From Bradyrhizobium sp. WBAH42 (lineage in GTDB: Bacteria; Pseudomonadota; Alphaproteobacteria; Rhizobiales; Xanthobacteraceae): a stretch of DNA of 64,000 nt. Each line of letters opens with the position of its first letter. Position 1 is the first letter of the stretch. Shown piece by piece: positions 33,245 through 41,453 of the stretch. The position numbers and the translations under genes are program-made. The DNA lies in assembly GCF_024585265.1 (NCBI RefSeq), contig NZ_CP036533.1:6519001-6583000 (forward strand), in the 5' to 3' direction. The notes under the pieces were generated by a model. That model did not search any database. It saw only the letters and a list, made by a program, of their open reading frames with translations, and was not told the DNA's origin.

Positions 33245-36220
33245 ATGACGAACGCCTCCTCGCTCGAACGGCGCCTGCGGTCGGAATTGACCGGCGACGT
33301 CCTGTTCGACGGCTTCAGCCGAGGCCGCTACGCCACCGACGCCTCGTTCTACCAGATCATGCCATCAGGCGTGGTGGTGCCCAAGACCATGGACGAGGCC
33401 TTGCGAGCGCTGGCGATCGCGCGCGACGAGGGACTGAAGGTCACCCCGCGCGGCGGCGGCACCTCGCAATGCGGCCAGACCGTCAATGACGGCCTGGTGG
33501 TCGATCTCTCCAAGCACCTCAACCAGATCCTGTCGCTCGATGTCGAAGGCCGCACCTGCGTGGTCGAGCCCGGCATCGTGCTCGACGACCTCAACCGGCA
33601 GCTTAGGAAGCACGGTCTGTGGTTTCCGGTCGACGTCTCCACGGCCTCCCGCGCCACCATCGGCGGCATGGCCGGCAACAATTCCTGCGGCGGACGCTCG
33701 CTGCGCTACGGCACCATGCGCGACAACACGCTGTCGATGGAGGCATCGCTCGCCGACGGCACGCTGGGCCGTTTTGGCGAGGTCTCGGGCGATCTCTCGG
33801 ACGTCGCGGCCGACGACAGCATCCGCGCGCTGTTCCGCAATATGCTCGACCTCGGCACCCGCGAGGCCGACGAGATCGCGGCGCGCTTCCCGAAGGTGCA
33901 GCGCCGCGTCGGCGGCTACAATCTCGATGCGCTGGTGCCGCGCAATGCGCCGAACAACATGGCGCATCTTCTGGTCGGCTCGGAAGGCACCCTCGCCTTC
34001 ACCACCAAGGTCGAGCTGAAGCTCTGGCCCGTGATCCGCAACAAGGCGCTCGGCGTCTGCCATTTCGGCAGCTTCTACGAGGCGATGGACGCGGCCCAGC
34101 ATCTGGTCAAGCTGAAGCCGATCGCGGTCGAGCTGGTCGACCGCACCATGATCGCGCTCGGCCGCGACATCGCGATGTTCGCACCCGTCATCTCCGCGGC
34201 AATCAAGGGCGATCCGGATGCCGTGCTGGTGGTCGAATTCGCCGAAGAGGACCAAGCCGACAATCTGGTGCGCCTCAAGCAGCTTACGGAGCTGATGGGC
34301 GATCTCGGCTTCGGCTGGAACAACGACACGCGCAAATGGGGCGGCGTGGTGGAGATTACCGAGCCCGCGCTGCAGAGCGGCATTGCCGACTTCCGTGCCG
34401 CCGGCCTCAACGTCATGATGTCGATGAAGCAGGAGGGCAAGCCGGTCTCCTTCGTCGAGGACTGTGCCGTGCCGCTGCCGCACCTCGCCGACTACACCGC
34501 GCGGCTGAACGAAGTCTTCGCCAGGCACGGCACCAGCGGCACGATGTACGCGCACGCTTCGGAGGGCTGCCTGCATGTGCGCCCCGTTCTGAACCTGAAG
34601 CTGGAGAAAGACGTCAAGGCGATGCGCGCCATCGCCGAGGAGGCTTTCGCGCTGGTGCGCGAGTACAAGGGCTCGCATTCCGGCGAGCATGGCGACGGCC
34701 TGGTGCGCTCCGAGTTCCACGCAACGATGTTCGGCGAGCGTCTCGTCGCCGACTTCAGGGAGGTGAAGCATCGCTTCGATCCCGCCGGCGTGCTCAATCC
34801 CGGCAAGATCGTCGATGCGCCCAAAATGGACGACCGCTCGCTGTTCCGCTTCAAGCCTGATTATCGCGTCGCGGAGCTCAAGACAAAACTCGACTGGTCG
34901 GCTTATCCCGGCGCCGGCGGCGGATTCCATGGCGCGGTCGAGATGTGCAACAACAACGGCGCTTGCCGCAAGCTCGAGGGCGGCGTGATGTGTCCGTCCT
35001 ACCGCGCAACGCGCAACGAGAAGGATGTCACGCGGGGCCGCGCCAACACGCTGCGCCTTGCGATCTCAGGCCAGCTCGGGCCCGATGCTTTGTCGTCGGA
35101 CGAGATGATGGAGACGATGAAACTCTGCGTCTCCTGCAAGGCGTGCCGCCATGAATGCCCGACCGGTGTCGACATGGCCAAGATGAAGATCGAGGTGCTC
35201 GCGGCGCGCGCCGCCAGCCGCGGCTTGACGCTGCGCGACCGGCTGGTCGGATATCTACCGCGCTATGCCGGCCTTGCTTCGCGCTTCGCGCCGCTGGCGA
35301 ATTTGCGCAACAGCAGCCCGCTGCTGCGAAGACTGTTCGAGCGCTTTGCCGGCATCAGCGCACGCCGGGCGCTCCCCGCCTTCCGCAGCGATGTGTTCGT
35401 GCCGCCGGCCGAAAGCGTTGGACCGGAGACCGGCCGCGAGGTCGTGCTGTTCGCCGATACATTCAATCGCATCTATGAGCGCGAGAACCTGGACGCCGCG
35501 CTGCGCGTGCTCGCGGCCGGCGGCTATCGCGTGCATCTGCCCAAACCTGCAAGCGGCAGCCATCCACTGTGCTGCGGCCGCACGTTCCTCTCGGCCGGTC
35601 TCGTCGACGAAGCCAAAGCCGAGCTCGACCGGCTGGTCTCGACTTTCGCGCCATACGCGGCGCGTGGCGTCCCGATCATCGGCCTCGAGCCGAGCTGCCT
35701 GTTGACGCTGCGCGACGAGCTCGCTTCGCTGCGCAAGGACAACGATGCCAAGGCGGTCGGCGCTCATGCGCTGACCTTCGAGGAGTTTCTGGTGCGCGAG
35801 GCCGAGGCCGGAAGGCTGCAATTGCCGCTCGGCATTGTCGCGGACAAGGCCGTGGTGCACGGCCATTGCCATCAAAAATCCTTCGGCGCCTTCAAGCCGG
35901 TCGAGCAGGTGCTGCGCCTCGTCCCGGGTCTCAAGATTGAGACCATCGAGTCGAGCTGCTGCGGCATGGCCGGCGCGTTCGGCTATGGTGCGGATACCTA
36001 CGATGCCTCGATCGAGATGGCCGAGCTGTCGCTGCTGCCCGCTGTGCGGAAGGCTGACCGGAATACGCTCGTCGTCGCCGATGGCACCTCGTGCCGGCAC
36101 CAGATCCACGACGGCACGAAGCGCGAAGCGCTCCACGTCGCGCGCGTGCTGGCCATGAGCCTCGATCGCGCCAAGTCCAACACCCCTTCTCCAGCTGCAA
36201 AGGAAACCAGCCATGGCTGA
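33245..36220 (+). CDS. Fused FAD-linked oxidase/Fe-S protein (GlcD-GlcF/Ydij-like)
   Basis: A 991-residue protein. The N-terminal half is a PCMH-type FAD domain: VTPRGGGTSQCGQTVNDGLVV, GGMAGNNSCGGRSLRYGTM, then a C-terminal FAD-oxidase region with SEGCLHVRP, SGEHGDGLVRS and FDPAGVLNPGKIVD. A ferredoxin region follows, with one clear cluster LCVSCKACRHECPTGVDMAK (about residue 630) and an earlier cysteine set around CNNNGACRKLEGGVMCPSYR. The final third has two CCG-type segments, HPLCCGRTFLS and SSCCGMAGAFGY. Such fusions oxidise D-2-hydroxy acids (glycolate, D-lactate, D-2-hydroxyglutarate) and pass electrons to the quinone pool. Its end overlaps the GlcG-like gene by 8 bases. Confidence 0.88.
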   Translation: MTNASSLERRLRSELTGDVLFDGFSRGRYATDASFYQIMPSGVVVPKTMDEALRALAIARDEGLKVTPRGGGTSQCGQTVNDGLVVDLSKHLNQILSLDVEGRTCVVEPGIVLDDLNRQLRKHGLWFPVDVSTASRATIGGMAGNNSCGGRSLRYGTMRDNTLSMEASLADGTLGRFGEVSGDLSDVAADDSIRALFRNMLDLGTREADEIAARFPKVQRRVGGYNLDALVPRNAPNNMAHLLVGSEGTLAFTTKVELKLWPVIRNKALGVCHFGSFYEAMDAAQHLVKLKPIAVELVDRTMIALGRDIAMFAPVISAAIKGDPDAVLVVEFAEEDQADNLVRLKQLTELMGDLGFGWNNDTRKWGGVVEITEPALQSGIADFRAAGLNVMMSMKQEGKPVSFVEDCAVPLPHLADYTARLNEVFARHGTSGTMYAHASEGCLHVRPVLNLKLEKDVKAMRAIAEEAFALVREYKGSHSGEHGDGLVRSEFHATMFGERLVADFREVKHRFDPAGVLNPGKIVDAPKMDDRSLFRFKPDYRVAELKTKLDWSAYPGAGGGFHGAVEMCNNNGACRKLEGGVMCPSYRATRNEKDVTRGRANTLRLAISGQLGPDALSSDEMMETMKLCVSCKACRHECPTGVDMAKMKIEVLAARAASRGLTLRDRLVGYLPRYAGLASRFAPLANLRNSSPLLRRLFERFAGISARRALPAFRSDVFVPPAESVGPETGREVVLFADTFNRIYERENLDAALRVLAAGGYRVHLPKPASGSHPLCCGRTFLSAGLVDEAKAELDRLVSTFAPYAARGVPIIGLEPSCLLTLRDELASLRKDNDAKAVGAHALTFEEFLVREAEAGRLQLPLGIVADKAVVHGHCHQKSFGAFKPVEQVLRLVPGLKIETIESSCCGMAGAFGYGADTYDASIEMAELSLLPAVRKADRNTLVVADGTSCRHQIHDGTKREALHVARVLAMSLDRAKSNTPSPAAKETSHG

Positions 36221-36641
36221 TCTCACCCTCGACACCGCCCGAACAATCCTTGACGCCGCCTTCGCGAAGGCCGGCGAGCTGAAGCTGAAGCCGCTGGTCG
36301 TCACCATCCTGGACGCGCGCGGCGTGCTCAAGCTCGGGGCCGCGCAGGACGGGACCAGCCTGATGCGCGCCGAGATCGCGCATGGCAAGGCCTATGGCGC
36401 GCTCGCCATGGGCATGGGCTCGCGCGCTTTGTTCCAGCGCGCGCAGGAGCAGGCCTATTTCATCGATGCCGTGAACACGATTGCCAAGGGCGCATTGGTG
36501 CCGGTCCCCGGCGGCGTGCTGATCATGGACGGCGCGACCTTGCTCGGCGCGGTCGGCGTCTCCGGCGACACGTCCGACAATGACGAGGCTTGCGCGGTGG
36601 CGGGCATCCAGGCGGCGGGCCTAAAGAGCCTCACAGGATAA
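36213..36641 (+). CDS. GlcG/HbpS-family heme-binding-like protein
   Basis: A 142-residue protein. It starts MADLTLDTARTILDAAFAKA and contains LVVTILDARGVLKLGAAQDG, EIAHGKAYGALAMGMGSR, VPVPGGVLIMDGATLLGAVGVSG and ends CAVAGIQAAGL, the conserved parts of the GlcG/HbpS (DUF336) fold. The family's role is poorly known; some members bind heme, and glcG lies in glycolate oxidase operons. The 8-base overlap with the dehydrogenase gene and the Glc-like neighbours support a role in 2-hydroxy-acid oxidation. Confidence 0.85.
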   Translation: MADLTLDTARTILDAAFAKAGELKLKPLVVTILDARGVLKLGAAQDGTSLMRAEIAHGKAYGALAMGMGSRALFQRAQEQAYFIDAVNTIAKGALVPVPGGVLIMDGATLLGAVGVSGDTSDNDEACAVAGIQAAGLKSLTG

Positions 36642-36816
36642 ATCCCGCCCAGGCTAGAAGCATGCGGAGGAATTGTGCCGTTGACGGACGGCCGGAAAAT
36701 GCGCTTGAGCAACTGGGGCCTACCGACTGCGGCGTCTCGTTCTTGATCACGTTCAAACCTGGCAGCTTGGGCATAGAGTAGGCCAAGCCCCGTGTGCGGG
36801 GGTGGAGCGCGCTCGT
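36642..36816. other. Intergenic stretch
   Basis: Between glcG-like gene and the broken antidote gene. It contains a small hairpin (CCCCGTGTGCGGGG, about 36787-36800) but no T-run and no convincing gene. Confidence 0.4.
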
Positions 36817-37078
36817 TTACTGACTAGGCGGGTTTTGGCTGCTTAGGCGGCTAGTCTCGGCGCCAGCGCGTGGAGCAACCCTGAGCTCTAGGTCGATTGC
36901 GGTCAGCACGGCCAAGACGGTCGAAAACTTCGGAATCCGTTTCAATTTCTGAAACGTTGAAATCTTTGAGCGCTTGTCCGATCGCGCTGCAAATCTGGTG
37001 AGGCTCGGCTGAAGCGAATGCCTGGTTCAGCTCGTCGGCGAGCTGCGAGCGCATGACTGGCGGGTAAGTCTTCGTCAT
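36817..37078 (-). pseudogene. Broken addiction-module antidote gene (frameshift plus deletion)
   Basis: Frame 1 from ATG 37078 encodes SQLADELNQAFASAEPHQI and then CSAIGQALKDFNVSEIE, an N-terminal half like HigA-type antidotes, then runs into an unrelated tail ending at 36851. In another frame of the same strand, bases down to the TAA at 36817-36819 encode STVLAVLTAIDLELRVAPRA, which is the normal C-terminal half of the same family. The helix-turn-helix that should lie between is missing. So a deletion of about 20 codons that also shifted the frame has killed the gene. A shortened 75-residue product may still be made. Confidence 0.75.
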
Positions 37079-37099
37079 TAGAGCCTCCCAAAAAAAGAA

Positions 37100-37121
37100 G
37101 GCCGGCTCAAACGAGCCGGCC
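37100..37121 (-). terminator. Intrinsic terminator of the outer-membrane barrel gene
   Basis: A 9-bp stem (GGCCGGCTC/GAGCCGGCC) with a 4-base loop. On the minus strand it is followed by TTCTTTTTTT. It begins 23 bases after the stop codon at 37144, exactly as expected for termination of that gene. Confidence 0.88.
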
Positions 37122-37143
37122 CTTGTTCTCGTAGTGAAGCTGC

Positions 37144-37920
37144 TCAGTACCGGGCGGCGACCGGAGCGCCAAAACCACCAAAACGGTAGTTTACCCGAAC
37201 CAGGGCCAAGTCGACATCTTGTCCAATACGAGCAGTCCCGAAAGTAGCGCCAGCCGGTGTCGTGAAAACAGTGTCATGGTGGTCCAGGAAGATATGGTCA
37301 TACTCGAAGCCAACCGACCAATTCGGAGCAAAGCCGAATTCAACGCCGGCGCCGACCGTACCGCCCCAGCGAGTTTCCCGTGCTGAAGCCAGGAGCGTAC
37401 CGGCACCAAGGAAGCCCGGGGGAACGTAGCTGTCGAAGCGATTACCAACCACCCCGGCACCGCCCTTGACGTAGAGGAGGACATTGTTCCAGGCGTAGCC
37501 CACCTGGCCGGTGATCAGACCAAACGAGTCGATGCGGGTGCGATTATCGGCACCGGTGAAAAGGCCAATGTTGCTGCCGTGAAAATCGGCCCAGTTGCCC
37601 TGACCCTCAACGCCGAAGACCCAGTTTGCCGATTGCCAGCGGTATCCGATCTGGCCACCAACCGTGCCGCCGGTTGCGTCGTGGCAACCCTCAGCCACAG
37701 CCGGCACGACCGGTACAACCCCCACCGCCACGATGTCGGCGCAAGTATGGGAGGAGCCCCAGCCACCGTTGATGCCGATGTAGAAGCCGCTCCAGTCATA
37801 GATCGCAGCCACCATCGGCGGAGCCTTGGTGTACGGCCGAGCCGCCAGGTCCGCCGCACTGGCAGGAGCCGCTAGACCGAGTGCCAGAGCACCGGCCGCA
37901 GCCGCGAAAAGTTTTCTCAT
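37144..37920 (-). CDS. Outer-membrane beta-barrel protein (Omp25-like, second copy)
   Basis: A 258-residue protein with signal peptide MRKLFAAAAGALALGLAAPA and mature start ADLAARPYTKAPPMVAAIYDWSGFYIGINGGWG, the same layout as the gene at 21279-22160. Alternating hydrophobic strands and a terminal GAPVAARY support a small barrel. Two cysteines in the first loop region (HTCADIV and EGCHDAT) could form a disulfide, unusual for this family. A good terminator follows. Its promoter region has not been defined. Confidence 0.87.
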   Translation of the reverse strand: MRKLFAAAAGALALGLAAPASAADLAARPYTKAPPMVAAIYDWSGFYIGINGGWGSSHTCADIVAVGVVPVVPAVAEGCHDATGGTVGGQIGYRWQSANWVFGVEGQGNWADFHGSNIGLFTGADNRTRIDSFGLITGQVGYAWNNVLLYVKGGAGVVGNRFDSYVPPGFLGAGTLLASARETRWGGTVGAGVEFGFAPNWSVGFEYDHIFLDHHDTVFTTPAGATFGTARIGQDVDLALVRVNYRFGGFGAPVAARY

Positions 37921-38435
37921 TCGAGTGTCTCCCCAACAATAACGAGTTCAATGAATCAGTGTCGTTCGCCCACCTGCCAAGTTATCTTAGCCCTCTCGCC
38001 TGTATGTCGCTGTAACGAGCTTGCAACAGTCGTTGCAAAGATGAGCTCGCACAACCGGAACCTTGTGCTCGTTAGCGTGCATAGGCCGGTCTCTGAGAGC
38101 CACGGGAACCGCATGTTCGGCCCCCGAGGGGTCTTTTCATTTCGCGGTTGCGATATCTCGGGCAAGAAGCTCACAGTCCGGAGCACATCAAGCGCCAGCT
38201 ACTTAGCGTTGCCGCGAGTGCATGCGGTCGCGGTCGGGAGTGTCTTCCAAGTGCTTCGTGTCTTCCTAAGGATTGCTGTTCGGAGTGGATCGACATTTGT
38301 CGATGCGCTGATGGAGCGGCTATGCTTTGAGACCGTTCCGATTATCTTGCAGTCTCCAGATTCCACCTGTCCGCCATGCCCGAGATAGAGGGAATGGCGT
38401 ACGTTCAGTTTAGGAAGCGGCACTGCTCGGCGACC
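37921..38435. other. Gene-poor stretch
   Basis: Upstream of the barrel gene. One plus-strand frame (37951-38388) is open for 145 codons but its product is low in charged, family-like motifs, and it has no ribosome binding site, so I do not call it. The stretch probably holds the promoter of the barrel gene near 37921-38000. Confidence 0.4.
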
Positions 38436-38612
38436 TCACTCCCCCGATTTGAGACCGGTTACCGAATTATTGTCGCCGGGGCTAAGCAGCCCAAGTCGAC
38501 GTTCTAATTCCTCTTTCTTGATCATGAGTCTTACGCTGAGAATGTCATTGATTAGCCTGTGCAGTTGCCACAGCTCCTCCACTGACATGCTTTGAAACCG
38601 CTGCAGCTCCAT
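38436..38612 (-). CDS. H-NS-like N-terminal fragment / small nucleoid protein
   Basis: A 58-codon frame encoding MELQRFQSMSVEELWQLHRL, INDILSVRLMIKKEELERRL and then a short tail ending GLKSGE. The start is like the oligomerisation helix region of the rhizobial H-NS (MucR-unrelated, H-NS histone) family, MSVEELWQLHE followed by AEKxELExRLAQL. The C-terminal DNA-binding domain (the tryptophan/glycine-arginine loop seen in H-NS) is absent. It could be a relic or a dominant-negative partner for longer H-NS proteins. It lies in a lower-GC gap. Confidence 0.6.
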   Translation of the reverse strand: MELQRFQSMSVEELWQLHRLINDILSVRLMIKKEELERRLGLLSPGDNNSVTGLKSGE

Positions 38613-39118
38613 GAATCCCCCGGCTCACGAACTAACTTAGCTTTCGGGCCATTATACGGGGCCGCTACCTGATTGTCATTTGAGCGCAGAGTTATCTGAC
38701 GTTCGACTTCGACCTGGTCTTTGGGAGGTTGGCTGACATGAGCTTCACGCAGCGCGCCGCACCTGGCTGCGTCAATAGATGCCGTAGGACGCTCAATTCA
38801 ACAATCCGCAGGGCTGTACCGTCTCACGGTCCTTACGATGCTCTCGGTTCACCATGGCTCGGTCTGGGTCTCAATCCTTGAGCACGAGCCGAAGCCGTCT
38901 TCCGGATTGCGTGCGTTAGGTCATTTGCGAGCGCCGCCTGCTGGTTCGCCACTTCCGTCGTGATCTGCGCGCGCTCATCGCGAAGGAGCAGCCGACAGCC
39001 CGCATGGTCACCCAAGAACTCATGAGCCGCAAACACAGCTCACATGCTTCAGCCGGCCACGTCGCGGGGCATGACAGTCGTGGCGAGGGTGCGTGCGCCG
39101 TTCCTAGGCAGCTTCCCC
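38613..39118. other. Gene-poor stretch
   Basis: No convincing gene. A 47-codon plus-strand frame at 38738-38881 has GGGAGG upstream but a composition unlike a protein. Nothing else was recognised; low GC relative to neighbours suggests accessory DNA. Confidence 0.4.
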
Positions 39119-39901
39119 CTACTTCCCCGTCCAGACCGGCTTCCGCTTCTCGCTGAACGCTTTCAACCCTTCCTTGGCGTCCTCGGTCATCGCGAGCAGC
39201 GCGATCTGGCTTTCGGTGTAGGCGATGCTCTCGTCGAACGACATCGAGGCGATCGCGCGCATGGCGTACTTGCCACGGCGGATCGCGGTCGGGGATTTGT
39301 CGACGATGCGGCCGATCAGCCAGTCGACCTTGGCATCGAGCTCGGCGGCAGGCACGACATAGTTGAGCAGCCCCGCCGCCTGCGCGGCCTTGGCGTCGAA
39401 CGGCTCGCCCGTGAGCGCCCATTCGTTGACGAGACGGGGCGGCGCGATGCGCTGGAGCAGGCTCAGCACCTGCATCGGGAACACGCCGACCTTCACCTCC
39501 GGCAGGCCGAAGACGACGTGATCGGCCGCAACCGCCATGTCGGTCATGCACAACAGACCCATGCCGCCGGCCATGCAGACGCCGGCGACCCGCGCGATGG
39601 CGGGCTTGGTGGCGTTCTGTGACAAACGTAACAGATCGGCATAGTCGACATTTGGTTTAGAATGATCCATCGCGAAAGCCGCGCCGGAATTCTGCAAGTC
39701 GGCGCCCGCGCAGAACGCCTTGTCGCCCGCGCCCGTCAGCACGATGACGCGGACGTCCTTGTCGTCATGCGCATCGCGATAGGCTCTTGTGATGCCGGCG
39801 ATGACCTCGCCGTTCAGCGCGTTGCGTTTCTCCGGCCGGTTGATGGTGATCCAGAACGCCTGCCCGCGCTTCTCGGTAATGACAGCTGTGGGGTCGGTCA
39901 T
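39119..39901 (-). CDS. Enoyl-CoA hydratase/isomerase family protein
   Basis: A 260-residue crotonase-fold protein. ITINRPEKRNALNGEVIAGI, the first oxyanion segment AGDKAFCAGADLQNSG, and the second AGVCMAGGMGLLCMTDMAVA are all visible, and the end is FSEKRKPVWTGK. ATG 39901 gives the normal start MTDPTAVITEKRGQAFW; the open frame extends much further upstream, without family similarity. It would act on a medium or branched acyl-CoA in the cytoplasm. It stands alone, divergent from the caspase-like gene. Confidence 0.88.
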   Translation of the reverse strand: MTDPTAVITEKRGQAFWITINRPEKRNALNGEVIAGITRAYRDAHDDKDVRVIVLTGAGDKAFCAGADLQNSGAAFAMDHSKPNVDYADLLRLSQNATKPAIARVAGVCMAGGMGLLCMTDMAVAADHVVFGLPEVKVGVFPMQVLSLLQRIAPPRLVNEWALTGEPFDAKAAQAAGLLNYVVPAAELDAKVDWLIGRIVDKSPTAIRRGKYAMRAIASMSFDESIAYTESQIALLAMTEDAKEGLKAFSEKRKPVWTGK

Positions 39902-40067
39902 GGCATGCTCGCTTGCTTGGTCCCGTTTTGCAGCCATTTGCGGCAGGTCGGGCCGCGCGCGCAAGGGCAATCTGCAAGGTCGCGTCACCATAGCGTGTGG
40001 GCGCAACTTCGCTTCGCGATTGAATTGGGGCTTGCGCGCGCTATCCTGACCGGAGATTTGATCACCG

Positions 40068-41453
40068 ATGAGCCATTTCATGCGTGCCGCATTCATGTTG
40101 TTGCTGGCAGGACTGGTCGTGCTGAGCGGCGGTGCCGCATGCCCTGCGGCCGACGCCGCGAAGATCGCGCTGGTGATCGGCAACGCGAAATATCCCGACA
40201 ATGAGTTCGTCCTCAGCGACGTCGCCAACGATGCCCAGGACGTCGCCGAGGAGTTGAAGCGCAGCGGCTTTGTCGTCGACAGGCAGAGCAATATCACCGG
40301 CGATGCCATGCGGCAGGTGCTGGGCCGCTTCTATGACCGCATCGAGCGCGGCGCGGTGGCGCTGATCTTTTTCGACGGCTTTGCCATCCAGTCCAATCGT
40401 CAGACCTATCTGCTGCCGGTCGACGCCCAGATCTGGACCGAGCCGGACGTCTCGCGCGACGGCTTCAGCCTCGACACCATCCTCGCCGAGATGAACACGC
40501 GTGGTGCCGCGATCAAGATCGCGCTGATCGACGCCTCCCGCCGCAACCCGTTCGAGCGGCGCTTCCGCCGCTATTCGGCCGGCCTGGCACCGGCGATCGC
40601 ACCGAGCAATTCGCTGGTGCTCTACTCCGCCGCGCTCGGCGCCGTCACGGCGAGCGGCAAGACCGATCGCAGCCTGTTCATCGCCGAGCTGCTGCGCGAA
40701 ATGCGCGCGCCGAACATCAGCGCCGAGCAGGCCCTGACCAACACCAAGAACGGCGTCGTTGCCGCCACCAACCGCGAGCAAGTGCCCTGGCTGGCCTCCT
40801 CGCTGACGACGGACTTCTCGTTCGCAAGCGCGGCGACGCGGCCGCGGGACGACACGGCCCCGACCAAGCCGGAGGCGCAGACAATCGAGCCGCAGAAGCC
40901 GGTCTGCGAGGTGACCCAGGCGGAGCCCGCTCCGAATGCGGACGAGCTGGCACGAGATCCCGTCATCGCCGATCTCAGTCGCAAGATCACCGCCAACGCC
41001 AACGATGCCATCGCGCGCTACAAGCGCGGCCAGGTCTACGCGATCAAGCGCGCCTATGCGCTTGCGATGCCGGATTTCGACGCGGTGCTCCGCCGCGCGC
41101 CCAAGGACGCGGAAGCCTTGAACAATCGCTGCTGGACCCGGGCTGCGACCGGTGACCTGCAAGGCGCGCTCGCCGACTGCAATCTGGCGCTCCAGATCAA
41201 CCCGGGCTTGAGCGATGCACTCGACAGCCGCGGGCTCGTCAACCTCAAGCTCGGACGCAATGCCGAGGCGATCAAGGATTATACCGACGCGATCCAGCGC
41301 AACCCGCGCTCCTCATCATCGCTGTACGGCCGCGGCATCGCCGCGCGCAGAAGCGGCGGCGACGGTGCCACCGACATCGCGCAGGCGAAGTCGATGAACC
41401 CGAACATCGCGAAGGAATTCGCAGGCTACGGCGTGACGGAATGCGCGCCCTGA
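40068..41453 (+). CDS. Caspase-fold (C14) protein with TPR region, catalytic residues replaced
   Basis: A 461-residue protein with signal peptide (MRAAFMLLLAGLVVLSGGAA), then a caspase-like domain: KIALVIGNAKYPDNEF, a strand ALIFFDGFAIQSNRQTYLLP where active members have the YYxGHG histidine, and IALIDASRRNPFERRF where active members have DACR. Thus His is replaced by Phe105 and Cys by Ser157. The C-terminal 170 residues hold about four TPR units (LNNRCWTRAATGDLQGALAD and similar). It is probably an exported, non-proteolytic scaffold. Its end overlaps the convergent molybdopterin gene by 28 bases. Confidence 0.82.
   Translation: MSHFMRAAFMLLLAGLVVLSGGAACPAADAAKIALVIGNAKYPDNEFVLSDVANDAQDVAEELKRSGFVVDRQSNITGDAMRQVLGRFYDRIERGAVALIFFDGFAIQSNRQTYLLPVDAQIWTEPDVSRDGFSLDTILAEMNTRGAAIKIALIDASRRNPFERRFRRYSAGLAPAIAPSNSLVLYSAALGAVTASGKTDRSLFIAELLREMRAPNISAEQALTNTKNGVVAATNREQVPWLASSLTTDFSFASAATRPRDDTAPTKPEAQTIEPQKPVCEVTQAEPAPNADELARDPVIADLSRKITANANDAIARYKRGQVYAIKRAYALAMPDFDAVLRRAPKDAEALNNRCWTRAATGDLQGALADCNLALQINPGLSDALDSRGLVNLKLGRNAEAIKDYTDAIQRNPRSSSSLYGRGIAARRSGGDGATDIAQAKSMNPNIAKEFAGYGVTECAP

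Noticed and set aside
37951..38388. Plus-strand open frame of 145 codons
   Set aside because: No family motif, no ribosome binding site and an unusual composition. It lies where the promoter of the barrel gene should be.
38738..38881. 47-codon frame with GGGAGG upstream
   Set aside because: The product is unlike a folded protein and nothing supports conservation.
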